Assembly: GCA_050309585.1 (NCBI GenBank)
Contig: JBNRML010000154.1
Span: 8,037-72,036 of the forward strand
Direction of reading: 5' to 3'
From: Bovifimicola sp050309585
GTDB taxonomy: Bacteria > Bacillota > Clostridia > Lachnospirales > Lachnospiraceae
DNA length: 64,000 nucleotides
A program made the position numbers and the translations under genes. Below, piece by piece: positions 24,006 to 31,832 of the stretch. Each line of letters begins with the position of its first letter. Position 1 is the stretch's first letter. The notes beneath the pieces are model-generated. The model worked only from the letters and a program-made list of their open reading frames with translations, was not told the origin of the DNA and ran no database searches.

Positions 24006-24049
24006 TTAACAACACACTTTTTTTAATTTTATAAAATATGTGTCGTTAA
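24006..24049 (-). promoter_or_regulatory. Inverted repeat overlapping a -35, candidate LytTR target
   Basis: TTAACAACACA (24006-24016) and TGTGTCGTTAA (24039-24049) form an 11-bp inverted repeat with one mismatch and a 22-bp spacer. On the minus strand the proximal arm contains TTGTTA, followed after 17 bp by TAAACT, a possible promoter for the fragment gene at 23950. It lies right after the LytTR gene; LytTR proteins bind paired sites with GTTAA-like cores. Confidence 0.4.
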
Positions 24050-24095
24050 AATTGTGGTTTCTGCTTAGCTAATACAACTCGTCGAATATGCTCTT

Positions 24096-24791
24096 TTATC
24101 TTTTTATAATCCATTCTGCATACCTCCTCTTTTTTGCATCTTCCGCATAACTTTTGCCAATTGGAATTCGCTCATCATTATTTAACACGATTTCTTCTTT
24201 TCCCAGTATTTTAACTGCTACTTGATTTATAAGATAACCTTTGTGAACCCTAACAAATCCATACTCTGCCAATTTTTCTTCAACTGCATACATAGTATTT
24301 CTATATTTAAACTGTTCGTTTTTTGTATTAATTATGAGATAATTTCCTTCCGCCTCGAAATAAAGAATATCGTCCAACAAAAGTCTCATATTGCCTTCCT
24401 TGCATACAAAGGAAAACTCTTTTATTTTTTCCTTCATATTTTTCTTCAGATCCTCTAGTATAATCTCCATTTCTTTCTGAAGATAATTTTTTCTTACAAA
24501 ACCAAAAGGATGAAATTTCAGACTATCATACACTAGTTCATCGTGGCTCGTAACAAATATCAAATTAGGTTTATATGTTATTTCTTTCATCTTTGCTGCA
24601 ATATCAAGTCCACTTATATCTGGCATATCAATATCAAGGAATACTGCATCGCATACGTCAGTATTTAACGCCTCCCATACATCATGTCCCTTATAAAAAA
24701 CCTGCACTTCTACATTCTCAATATATTTATGCAAAATATTCTCTATAGAATCTGCCATTTTCATTTCATCGTCACAAACAAATATTCTCAT
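24096..24791 (-). CDS. LytTR-family response regulator
   Basis: From ATG 24791 (GAGAGGTATTATA) the protein has 231 residues: a receiver domain with MRIFVCDDEMKM, the phospho-acceptor in DAVFLDIDMPDISG and HPFGFVRK, followed by a LytTR DNA-binding domain (LYFEAEGNYLIINTKNEQFK, RVHKGYLIN, PIGKSYAED). Relatives (AgrA, VirR) control quorum sensing or bacteriocins, usually beside an AgrC-like kinase. No such kinase is present, so it is an orphan. An extended -10 (TGGTATAAT) lies at 24823-24831. Confidence 0.9.
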   Translation of the reverse strand: MRIFVCDDEMKMADSIENILHKYIENVEVQVFYKGHDVWEALNTDVCDAVFLDIDMPDISGLDIAAKMKEITYKPNLIFVTSHDELVYDSLKFHPFGFVRKNYLQKEMEIILEDLKKNMKEKIKEFSFVCKEGNMRLLLDDILYFEAEGNYLIINTKNEQFKYRNTMYAVEEKLAEYGFVRVHKGYLINQVAVKILGKEEIVLNNDERIPIGKSYAEDAKKRRYAEWIIKR

Positions 24792-24850
24792 TATAATACC
24801 TCTCTTTTGCTCCATCCCAAACATTATACCATCTTTTTTAGAACTGAGGC

Positions 24851-24890
24851 AAAAAAAGGAACATCCGATTAAAATCTCGCTATGTCCTTT
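24851..24890 (-). terminator. Rho-independent terminator
   Basis: On the minus strand AAAGGACAT (24890-24882) pairs with ATGTTCCTTT (24864-24855), with one bulge, followed by a run of T (24857-24851). It lies just after the 73-codon ORF at 24895-25116. Confidence 0.6.
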
Positions 24891-24894
24891 GTTG

Positions 24895-25116
24895 TTACTC
24901 TGTTTGAAAGAAGGTAATCGAATGGTAGTCGCTATTATTATAAATTTTCTTTAATTTTGCAAACTTCGCTTCAAAGGTCGCATTACAAATTGGGAAAATT
25001 AATTTTCGAGGTTTCGTTCCCAACTTTTTCGGGGCTTTCCCAAAATGATATGATATTTTATATATAATCTCAGTGCCATCTCGAAGCAAAGCTTCTCGAT
25101 GTGGCGTATCCGCCAC
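24895..25116 (-). CDS. Hypothetical short protein, probably repeat-derived
   Basis: The 73-residue frame is very basic in the centre (KAPKKLGTKPRKLIFPICNA, TFEAKFAKLKKIYN) and ends with NNSDYHSITFFQTE, a phrase I recall from short annotated ORFs in several Lachnospiraceae genomes. Its start lies inside a hairpin-rich repeat (25083-25177) and a terminator follows. The unit may thus be a dispersed element, not a true protein gene. Confidence 0.3.
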   Translation of the reverse strand: MADTPHREALLRDGTEIIYKISYHFGKAPKKLGTKPRKLIFPICNATFEAKFAKLKKIYNNSDYHSITFFQTE

Positions 25117-25177
25117 ATACTGCCAAGAATGAGCAGTTTTATTTATGCAAGCATATAAAACTGCTCATTCTTGGCAG
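25083..25177. repeat. Three consecutive hairpins, including a perfect 23-bp stem
   Basis: GAAGC-AAA-GCTTC (25083-25095), ATGTGGCG-TATC-CGCCACAT (25099-25118) and a perfect 23-bp inverted repeat (25120-25142 against 25155-25177, 12-base loop) follow each other. The second shares GGCGGATACGCCACA with the element at 19958-20095, and downstream ATGGCTCTGAAC (25180-25191) resembles its terminus. The three are probably relatives of one mobile or structured family. Confidence 0.65.
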
Positions 25178-25198
25178 TGCATGGCTCTGAACGAGTAC

Positions 25199-25241
25199 AA
25201 AAAAACCACTAAATATACGGTTTCCCATATATTTAGTGGTT
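25199..25241 (-). terminator. Terminator of the rpsB-tsf operon
   Basis: On the minus strand AACCACTAAATATA (25241-25228) pairs perfectly with TATATTTAGTGGTT (25217-25204), a 14-bp stem with a 10-base loop, followed by TTTTT (25203-25199). It is 40 bp downstream of the tsf stop. Confidence 0.9.
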
Positions 25242-25280
25242 ATAATTTTCAAACTATGTCCTAGAGTTTGCTATATCAGA

Positions 25281-26387
25281 TTAGTTTCCCATCTGTTTTG
25301 CAACTTCTGCTGCAAAATCTTCCTGTTTCTTTTCGATACCTTCACCTGTCTCGTAGCGAACGAAACCTTTGATCTGGATATCAGAACCTGTAGCTTTAGC
25401 TACTGATTCAACATATTTTTCAACTGACTGTTTTCCATCTTCAGCCTTTACATAAACCTGATCTAAGAGGCAGATTTCTTTAAGCTGTTTAGAAACACGT
25501 CCTTCAACAAGACCATTGAAAATCTTATCTGCAGCAATTGATTCTTTCTCTCCTAAAGCGATTTCAGCTAACTGAGCTTTTGCTTCGTTTGAAAGGAAGT
25601 TTGGTAAATACTGCATATTGCTCTTCTTTTCTTCGTAAATAGCAATGTCCTCATCGCTCCAAACTTTTTCGCTAACTGCCTTTTCAATTAACTTGTTCAA
25701 GATTGGCTTTGGAAGTGTAAATGTGTCATTTAATGCACTTTCAACTGTGATTTCTCTCATCTTGGCAAGTTCATCTGCAGAGATTTCATTTCTGCTTGTG
25801 TACTTAGGATTAAGAGCTGCAATCTGCATAGCGATATTCTTAAGAGCATCTTTAACCTCATCATTTACAACTGATGCTGTAGCTTCAACTAAAACACCAA
25901 TCTTTCCACCAGCGTGGATATATGGAACAACGATTCCGTCTGAATTAATTTTTGTGAATCTTCTGATTGTAAGGTTTTCTCCGATTACTGCAATCTGGCT
26001 AACTAATTCTTCCCTAACTGTCTTAGATTCATCTTTGATGAATTTTTCTTCTAATAAGCCTTCGACGTCAGCCGCACCTGTTGCGATAACCTGGTCAGCG
26101 ATGTCTGCAACGAATGTTCTGAACTTGTCATTCTTTGCAACGAAGTCTGTTTCTGAGTTAACTTCAACGATTGCTGCTGTTTTATCTTCTTCTACAATAG
26201 CTAATACAGTACCTTCTGCTGCAATTCTGCCAGCTTTTTTAACTGCTGTAGCTTCACCTTTTTTTCTTAATAATTCGATAGCACCATCGAAATCACCGTC
26301 TGTCTCTACAAGAGCATTTTTACAAGCCATAACACCTGCGCCAGTCATTTCTCTGAGCTCTTTTACCATAGCTGCTGTAATTTGCAT
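25281..26387 (-). CDS. tsf: Elongation factor Ts with an insertion
   Basis: EF-Ts recharges EF-Tu by exchanging GDP. The N-terminal UBA-like domain and the TDFV-type core are clear (MVKELREMTGAGVMACKNAL, VEVNSETDFVAKNDKF, HAGGKIGVLVE, KEICLLDQVYVK). At 368 residues it is about 70 longer than E. coli or Bacillus EF-Ts. The extra part lies around residues 212-288 (KVWSDEDIAIYEEKKSNMQY, LPNFLSNEAK), before the conserved EGRV-CLLDQ segment. RBS GGAGGACGTCGTA precedes the ATG. It is co-transcribed with rpsB (51-bp gap). Confidence 0.95.
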   Translation of the reverse strand: MQITAAMVKELREMTGAGVMACKNALVETDGDFDGAIELLRKKGEATAVKKAGRIAAEGTVLAIVEEDKTAAIVEVNSETDFVAKNDKFRTFVADIADQVIATGAADVEGLLEEKFIKDESKTVREELVSQIAVIGENLTIRRFTKINSDGIVVPYIHAGGKIGVLVEATASVVNDEVKDALKNIAMQIAALNPKYTSRNEISADELAKMREITVESALNDTFTLPKPILNKLIEKAVSEKVWSDEDIAIYEEKKSNMQYLPNFLSNEAKAQLAEIALGEKESIAADKIFNGLVEGRVSKQLKEICLLDQVYVKAEDGKQSVEKYVESVAKATGSDIQIKGFVRYETGEGIEKKQEDFAAEVAKQMGN

Positions 26388-26438
26388 TACGACGTCCTCC
26401 TATATAATATTTTATCTGCTATTTTAATATTTCAAAAA

Positions 26439-27182
26439 TTATGCTTCAACTGGAGCTTCTTCAGCTTCTACTGTATCAGCTGTTTCTGCAACTGCTTCTT
26501 CACCCTGATTTGCTTCGATAACAGCATCTGCCATCTTAGAAACGATTAATTTTACCGCTCTGATAGCATCATCGTTACCTGGGATAACATAATCAAGTTC
26601 TTCCGGATCACAGTTTGTATCAGCGATACCGATAAGTGGAATACCAAGTGCATGAGCTTCCTGTACACAGATTCTTTCCTTCTTTGGATCTACGATGAAG
26701 ATAGCATCTGGAATCTTCTTCATGTCTTTGATACCGCCGAGGTTCTTCTCAAGTTTTTCCCACTCTTTTTTGATTTCGATAACTTCTTTCTTTGGAAGAA
26801 CATCAAATGTTCCATCTTCAGACATAGCTTCGATTTCTTTTAATCTCTTAATTCTGCTCTGGATTGTCTTGAAGTTTGTGAGCATACCACCTAACCATCT
26901 TTCGTTTACGTAGTACATACCACATCTTTCAGCTTCAGTCTTAATAGCATCCTGAGCCTGTTTCTTTGTACCTACAAAAAGAATTGTACCGCCTTCTGCA
27001 GCGATGTCAGAAATTGCCTTGTAAGCTTCATCAACTTTTCCTACAGATTTCTGTAAGTCGATGATGTAAATACCATTTCTTTCTGTGTAGATGTATGGAG
27101 CCATCTTAGGGTTCCATCTTCTTGTCTGGTGTCCAAAATGTACACCTGCTTCGAGTAACTGTTTCATTGAAATAACGCTCAT
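26439..27182 (-). CDS. rpsB: Ribosomal protein S2
   Basis: The 247-residue protein shows the S2 signature (SMKQLLEAGVHFGHQTRRWN, PKMAPYIYTERNGIYIIDLQ, YVNERWLGGMLTNF, PDAIFIVDP). ATG 27182 is chosen because AATGGAGGTAGAAAA precedes it; a longer frame to 27197 covers this site. It ends with an acidic tail (EEAVAETADTVEAEEAPVEA). It assembles into the 30S subunit. The operon with tsf is the usual one. Confidence 0.97.
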   Translation of the reverse strand: MSVISMKQLLEAGVHFGHQTRRWNPKMAPYIYTERNGIYIIDLQKSVGKVDEAYKAISDIAAEGGTILFVGTKKQAQDAIKTEAERCGMYYVNERWLGGMLTNFKTIQSRIKRLKEIEAMSEDGTFDVLPKKEVIEIKKEWEKLEKNLGGIKDMKKIPDAIFIVDPKKERICVQEAHALGIPLIGIADTNCDPEELDYVIPGNDDAIRAVKLIVSKMADAVIEANQGEEAVAETADTVEAEEAPVEA

Positions 27183-27303
27183 TTTTTCTACCTCCATTGG
27201 TTATAATCTTTCATATGTCTCATCTTTCTGCATTACCCCGAGCATGGGCACCAATCCAGAAATCAACATATGTGCTATTTGTGTATCTAAACACAGCCTT
27301 GTT

Positions 27304-27360
27304 ATTTTACCATATAGTTTTTCATATTTCAAGAGGTTCAGTAAAATTCTTTTACCGAAC
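27304..27360 (-). promoter_or_regulatory. rpsB-tsf promoter with an upstream inverted repeat
   Basis: On the minus strand TTGAAA (27332-27327) and TAAAAT (27309-27304) are 17 bp apart, giving a leader of about 115 bases before rpsB. Immediately upstream, GTTCAGTAAAA-TTC-TTTTACCGAAC (27336-27360) forms an 11-bp inverted repeat with one mismatch, without a T-run. It could be the weak end signal of the fla/che operon or an operator. The leader might bind S2, as in other bacteria. Confidence 0.7.
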
Positions 27361-27369
27361 AATTTCTGA

Positions 27370-27990
27370 CTATCTGGTGATAATATTCACTATTTCCTGG
27401 TAACTTGCTCCCTTAGGTATTTCAAACTGTCCCACCCTTAGCCTGCTTTCATAGCCATTATTGTATAGGAACATATTTAAATCATAGCCGCTTTCCACAA
27501 CACCAAGTCTCTCAAGCTCTTCTGAAGCCTGATTAGAGGTCATTCCTGAATGAATGGTCAAAATAACGGTCTCTCCACTAACATTGCCCGTGTCCGGCTC
27601 CTGCTGAACTGCAGTTGTGTTCTCTTCAGGGGTAGTGGTTTCCTCTGGCGTCGTTATTTCCTCCGTTGTTGTTTCTTCCGGAGTTGTCACCTCTGAGTTA
27701 GTTGTCTCCTCCGGAGTTTTAGTCTCCTCCAGGGTTTTAGTTTCCTCCAGGTTTTTAGTCTCCTCCGGGATTTTTGACTCTCCTTCGGTAGTATTTTCTT
27801 CCTTCTTTGTTGTTTCTTTAGCTTCTTTTTCAGTAGTTTCATTATTATTTAAAACTATATTTCCTGAAGTATTTGTCTTTTTTTTCTGGTTAGATGCCAG
27901 GTTATTTGACACCGCTAATGCAATCATTATAATTATGGTTGCAAAAATGACACCCGAGCCAAATCCTCTGATATAATATTTAAGTTTCAT
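27370..27990 (-). CDS. Membrane-anchored protein with an MltG/YceG-like N-domain
   Basis: The 206-residue protein has a short cytoplasmic start, one membrane helix (VIFATIIIMIALAV), a long Glu/Thr-rich linker of imperfect EETT and PEETT repeats (residues about 50-130), and a C-terminal domain (GMTSNQASEELERLGVVESG, YESRLRVGQFEIPKGASYQE) like the LysM-type region of endolytic transglycosylases, but without the catalytic domain. It may bind peptidoglycan near the flagellum. It is the last gene of the fla/che run; ATG 27990 has GGAGATACAA. Confidence 0.65.
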   Translation of the reverse strand: MKLKYYIRGFGSGVIFATIIIMIALAVSNNLASNQKKKTNTSGNIVLNNNETTEKEAKETTKKEENTTEGESKIPEETKNLEETKTLEETKTPEETTNSEVTTPEETTTEEITTPEETTTPEENTTAVQQEPDTGNVSGETVILTIHSGMTSNQASEELERLGVVESGYDLNMFLYNNGYESRLRVGQFEIPKGASYQEIVNIITR

Positions 27991-28016
27991 TTGTATCTCC
28001 ATTCCAAACAGTTATC

Positions 28017-28769
28017 TTATTTCTTATATAAATCAATAACAAGTCTGACTTCGCCCATACCCAGATTCAATTCTTTTGCAATTTCCATAACCGATTTTCC
28101 CTGGTCATATAAACCGAGAATTTCTTTATTGTTATTCCCTGAGTTTGAATTTAGGTCTTCATCTGTATTTTCTTCACTACCCTGAGAAATCTTCATTTGT
28201 GTAGACTGAAGCATTCTGTCGAAAGCCTCCTCCTCACTTCGAACCAGGTTAACCGTATTATTTGTTTCTGGCACCTTACCTACATTATTAGTATCATTAT
28301 TAGTATCATTATTGGTATTTTTATTAATATCTTTTTTGAAATTATCATTCCGTTCATCAACAACAGCCTTTGTATTTTCTTCCTGTATTGTTGAAATGCT
28401 CTTTTTAACATTCTCAATGTCCCTTACGGCATTTTTAATGTCTTTTTCCTTGTCATTAAGCATACCATATAAAAACATTACCTCGTCATGATTTTTTGAA
28501 ATTTCATCTGAAACTGTTTTATAATAATCTCCCATTTCAAGAAGTCTTTCATTTGAAATTTTATTAATCTCAGCCTCCGTGTTCTCAATTTTGTCATCAA
28601 GTATATGATCAACAGCTTTGTCCACCTGGCTCCTGACCCTCTCTTCTGTAGCCTTTTCAATTTCTTCATTTAACTTCTTATCATTTATAAGAAGTTTATC
28701 TGAAAAAATAAAACTTGATGCAATGGCTACCATTCCTGCTAAAATAAGAAAAATCTCTACTGCTGCCAC
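28017..28769 (-). CDS. DUF6115-like fla-operon protein with coiled coil and a C-terminal helix-turn-helix
   Basis: The 250-residue protein begins at GTG 28769 with a membrane helix (EIFLILAGMVAIASSFIF), continues with a long coiled coil (residues 30-130, rich in Lys and Glu), an Asn-rich linker (NKNTNNDTNNDTNNV) and ends with a small helix-turn-helix (ILGLYDQGKSVMEIAKELNL, GMGEVRLVIDLYKK). Similar proteins sit near sigD/fliA in Clostridia. The exact role is unknown, perhaps in export or motor placement. Confidence 0.6.
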   Translation of the reverse strand: MAAVEIFLILAGMVAIASSFIFSDKLLINDKKLNEEIEKATEERVRSQVDKAVDHILDDKIENTEAEINKISNERLLEMGDYYKTVSDEISKNHDEVMFLYGMLNDKEKDIKNAVRDIENVKKSISTIQEENTKAVVDERNDNFKKDINKNTNNDTNNDTNNVGKVPETNNTVNLVRSEEEAFDRMLQSTQMKISQGSEENTDEDLNSNSGNNNKEILGLYDQGKSVMEIAKELNLGMGEVRLVIDLYKK

Positions 28770-28802
28770 TTTGCTTCCTCATTTCTCATAATTATTACCA
28801 CA

Positions 28803-29120
28803 TTATGCTTTAATATCAAAAGATGACGTCGATATTTTCCTTACAGTTCCATCTGACTTTTCATTGTTTTCTTTACTTTTCTTCCTTTCCTGACTTTTGT
28901 AATACAGACCATTTCCCTTTTCCTTGGCATCATATTTTGTATTTTCACGGTCAGCATTGTCTTTTGCATTAACGTTGGTGTGCTTTTCCTCAGCCTTCTG
29001 CTGTTGCCTCACCTGCACTGCCATATGTTCAAACTGCGGTTTTATATCTTCGTTCTGTTTCATAACAGATATATCCTGTGTCCGCTGTATCATACCATTA
29101 AATTCAATAGGACTCAACAT
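28803..29120 (-). CDS. Small hydrophilic fla-operon protein, unknown function
   Basis: The 105-residue protein starts MLSPIEFNGMIQRTQDISVM and is highly charged (Lys, Glu, Asn) after residue 30, with no fold recognised. RBS AGGAGTGTTGTAAAAAA is good. It lies 4 bp after the FapA gene, so it is co-expressed with the late fla/che genes. Proteins with a PIEFNGMI start are found in the same place in related operons, to my recollection. Confidence 0.6.
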   Translation of the reverse strand: MLSPIEFNGMIQRTQDISVMKQNEDIKPQFEHMAVQVRQQQKAEEKHTNVNAKDNADRENTKYDAKEKGNGLYYKSQERKKSKENNEKSDGTVRKISTSSFDIKA

Positions 29121-29124
29121 TTTT

Positions 29125-30723
29125 TTACAACACTCCTACCTTAACTTCTCCATTTACGCGATAAAACTTACAATAACTCAAATCTTCATTTACATTATAA
29201 TAATCCCCACAAATGCGCAACTGGACGCCCATATAAATATTTCCCTTAACTTTTACGCAGGAATCCTTGTTGCCGGTCACCTTAGTTGTTGCATCATCAA
29301 TCTCTTCCTGAAGTTTAAACAACTCTTCCTTTAATTTATTTATCAACACAAGGGTATCCTTCAAAGTGACTCTCTGTTCCTTTGTAATCATACCTGAATT
29401 TAATCTCTTGTTAAGAACCTCGACTACCTGAACGTTCTTCTTGTATTCTGCATTCTTTTCTGCAATCTCTTCTTTTAATTTCTTTATCTTATCCTGAGTA
29501 TCCGGGTCGTATCCCACCTCAACAAGTGTGGTAATTCCCATTCCTGAGCCAATTGTCTTCGCAATAACGTTTGATGATGACCTTATGTATCCACCTATAA
29601 TGTGACCGCGCTGGCCATTTACTGTGACATCACCCTTGGCAGCCACCTGGCTTTGAATAATCTCTTCTGCCTCAATAAATCCCTCAGTAAATACTCTTGA
29701 ACTCTCTATGAATTTTGAAACAATATTTCCCTTGGCAACAATTTTGCCCCTTGTCATTCCCTGCATGCCATGGTGCAAAATCACCTGTCCTCCTGCAATA
29801 AGCTCTGCACCCTCAACAGTACCAAAAACTTCAATATCCCCTGCGGCCTTTATTTTAAATCCGGTTCTTACATTTCCATGAACAACTACATTTCCCTCAT
29901 AATCAATGTCACCAGTTGAATTATCCACATCTGCCGGGACATCATAGCAATCTGATACAAATACTCTATCTCCCTCTAATGTAGCATGTCCATTAACCTT
30001 TGACATCATTTTCAGCTTGTCTTCTGACAGTTCAATATTCTTACCAAACTTCAATGCTTTGTTTGAAACCATTCTTGGTTTAACATCTTCTCCGCATACA
30101 TTTATTCCTTTTTCTCCCAAATCCGCTGGATGAAGCTCAGCCAGCACATCCCCTGCCTGTATATGGCTGATGTTATTTAATTGATGAAAATCAACAGAAC
30201 CGTCCTCATTTCTTTTAGGCTTAATTCTTCTGTCAGTATTAAAGAAATACTCCACATAAGCATCTTTGCCCTCTCTGACCGGCTTTCCCTTGGCTATAAT
30301 AAAATCAGTGCAGTATAATGGGGTTTTCTGCTGAAATAAAAATACTCTTTCATCAACACCATATACAACACCTGCATTTTTGAGATCGCTGTGCATCTCA
30401 TCTATCGACAATCTTTCCCCATCATTACTTGGTGGGTAAAATCTAACCTTCGCCATCATTTTATTTTCTGAAAGTGTTACTTTCATGTATTCATTTATTT
30501 TGTAACCGACATAATTCGAAACCTGTACGATTTCTTCCTTCTCAAGATTCTTTAATTTTTTTCCAAGCTCAACAAAATTACAGTCCTCTATTTTGTTACT
30601 TTCAAGATATTCCCTAATCTCGTCAAATTCAATCTTTTTACCTTTTCCAACCTCTGGAAAAAGCTTTACATAAGTCCCATTTTCCTGTTTAATTATTTGA
30701 AAATATCCATTTCTGTTTTCCAT
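29125..30723 (-). CDS. FapA family protein (DUF342)
   Basis: The 532-residue protein has the N-terminal region and the central right-handed beta-helix-like repeats of DUF342/FapA (VVVHGNVRTGFKIKAAGDIE, VFGTVEGAELIAGGQVILHH, GMQGMTRGKIVAKGNIVSKF), with a C-terminal coiled coil (residues about 410-470). FapA-type proteins are common at the end of fla/che operons and are linked to flagellar assembly or polarity, but no enzymatic role is known. It follows fliA by 8 bp. Confidence 0.8.
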   Translation of the reverse strand: MENRNGYFQIIKQENGTYVKLFPEVGKGKKIEFDEIREYLESNKIEDCNFVELGKKLKNLEKEEIVQVSNYVGYKINEYMKVTLSENKMMAKVRFYPPSNDGERLSIDEMHSDLKNAGVVYGVDERVFLFQQKTPLYCTDFIIAKGKPVREGKDAYVEYFFNTDRRIKPKRNEDGSVDFHQLNNISHIQAGDVLAELHPADLGEKGINVCGEDVKPRMVSNKALKFGKNIELSEDKLKMMSKVNGHATLEGDRVFVSDCYDVPADVDNSTGDIDYEGNVVVHGNVRTGFKIKAAGDIEVFGTVEGAELIAGGQVILHHGMQGMTRGKIVAKGNIVSKFIESSRVFTEGFIEAEEIIQSQVAAKGDVTVNGQRGHIIGGYIRSSSNVIAKTIGSGMGITTLVEVGYDPDTQDKIKKLKEEIAEKNAEYKKNVQVVEVLNKRLNSGMITKEQRVTLKDTLVLINKLKEELFKLQEEIDDATTKVTGNKDSCVKVKGNIYMGVQLRICGDYYNVNEDLSYCKFYRVNGEVKVGVL

Positions 30724-30731
30724 AAACTCTC

Positions 30732-31490
30732 CTATCCAAAAAGTACGTCCGAATGTTCTCCAAGCCTACTTTTCATCTTCTGCAATCCCTTTGTATGAAG
30801 CTGTGATACCCTTGACTCCGACACCTCTAAAACCTTACTGATTTCCTTCAATGTAAGTTCCTCATAATAATATAACAATATTACCTTTCTCTCCTTGTCT
30901 GTCAAAGAATCCAAAGCCTCCATAAGCATCTGTTTCAATTCATTTCTCATAATGACATTCTCAGGCTGTTCAAAGCTATTAAGTTTAATGCTTCCCACTT
31001 CTTTTTCGCCCTGATTTTCTATAAATTCATCAAGTGAGACAATGTTGGAAACCTTAGCCTGTCCCTGCCAGTTAAGCAGTTCATCCATCTCTATTCCCAG
31101 TTCAGCCGCAATCTCTTCATCTGTGGCAGCCCTTCCAAACTGGCTTTCTATTTTTGAAATCGCAGCATCCATCTTTTTCTGCTTTTGTCTCAATGACCTT
31201 GGAATCCAGTCCATCTTTCTTATCTGGTCTAAAATCGAGCCTCTAATTCTTAGACTGGCGTAGGTTTCAAACTTTACGCCTTTTCCATAGTCAAACTTAT
31301 CAATGGCGTCTATCAATCCAAAAATACCATATCCCACAAGATCATCGTATTCAACATTATATCCCAAATATATGCTAAGCCTTCCTGCCACAATTTTCAC
31401 AAGTGGAGCATATGTAAGAATGAGCTTATCTCTGGTTTCACTATCTTTAGTTTTTACATATTCTTCCCATAAAAGATTCTTATCGTCCAT
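30732..31490 (-). CDS. fliA: RNA polymerase sigma-28 factor for flagellar and motility genes
   Basis: The 252-residue protein (from ATG 31490 with GGAGGAGATT; a GTG at 31502 is in frame) has region 2 (YDDLVGYGIFGLIDAIDKFD, RIRGSILDQIRKMDWIPRSL), region 3 and region 4 (LDSLTDKERKVILLYYYEEL, TLKEISKVLEVSESRVSQLH). This is SigD/FliA, directing late flagellar and chemotaxis promoters such as flagellin. Its position near the operon end delays its expression until the hook-basal body is made. No FlgM anti-sigma gene is in the window. Confidence 0.95.
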   Translation of the reverse strand: MDDKNLLWEEYVKTKDSETRDKLILTYAPLVKIVAGRLSIYLGYNVEYDDLVGYGIFGLIDAIDKFDYGKGVKFETYASLRIRGSILDQIRKMDWIPRSLRQKQKKMDAAISKIESQFGRAATDEEIAAELGIEMDELLNWQGQAKVSNIVSLDEFIENQGEKEVGSIKLNSFEQPENVIMRNELKQMLMEALDSLTDKERKVILLYYYEELTLKEISKVLEVSESRVSQLHTKGLQKMKSRLGEHSDVLFG

Positions 31491-31527
31491 AATCTCCTCC
31501 ACACAGAATCAGCTTTCACATTTATAT

Positions 31528-31815
31528 CTATGATTTTTTCTCTACATTTTCCTCTGCTTCCTTGCTCTCATCTTCCCTGCCCTCAGAATCTTCTTTTCCC
31601 TCTTCAGATTCCTCTGTCTCTTCTATTGTTTCAATAATAAGATATTTTTCAGCAATTCTTCTGATTACAGAACCTATAATCAAGAAAATGATGCTTGTCA
31701 ACAATACAATTATTAGTATCTCTTTTGTACTATATTGAAAATAAATTGTGGTAATACAAGCAACAAATGCAGCAGCAAGCATTACAATGGATGGTATATA
31801 TTTTGTTCTGTCCAT
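31528..31815 (-). CDS. Small membrane protein of the fla/che operon
   Basis: The 95-residue protein has two membrane helices (SIVMLAAAFVACITTIYF and EILIIVLLTSIIFLIIGSVI) and a strongly acidic tail (EETEESEEGKEDSEGREDES). RBS GGAGAAAAT. It lies between cheD and fliA, where similar short proteins occur in related species. Function unknown. Confidence 0.65.
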   Translation of the reverse strand: MDRTKYIPSIVMLAAAFVACITTIYFQYSTKEILIIVLLTSIIFLIIGSVIRRIAEKYLIIETIEETEESEEGKEDSEGREDESKEAEENVEKKS

Positions 31816-31832
31816 ATTTTCTCCATTCCCAG

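Noticed and set aside
25645..26427. 260-codon plus-strand frame opposite tsf
   Set aside because: It is fully antisense to a conserved gene, has a Ser/Thr/Ala-rich composition typical of reverse frames, and no ribosome site.
27617..27976. 119-codon plus-strand frame with VVSSGVV repeats
   Set aside because: It mirrors the EETT/PEETT linker of the minus-strand membrane protein.
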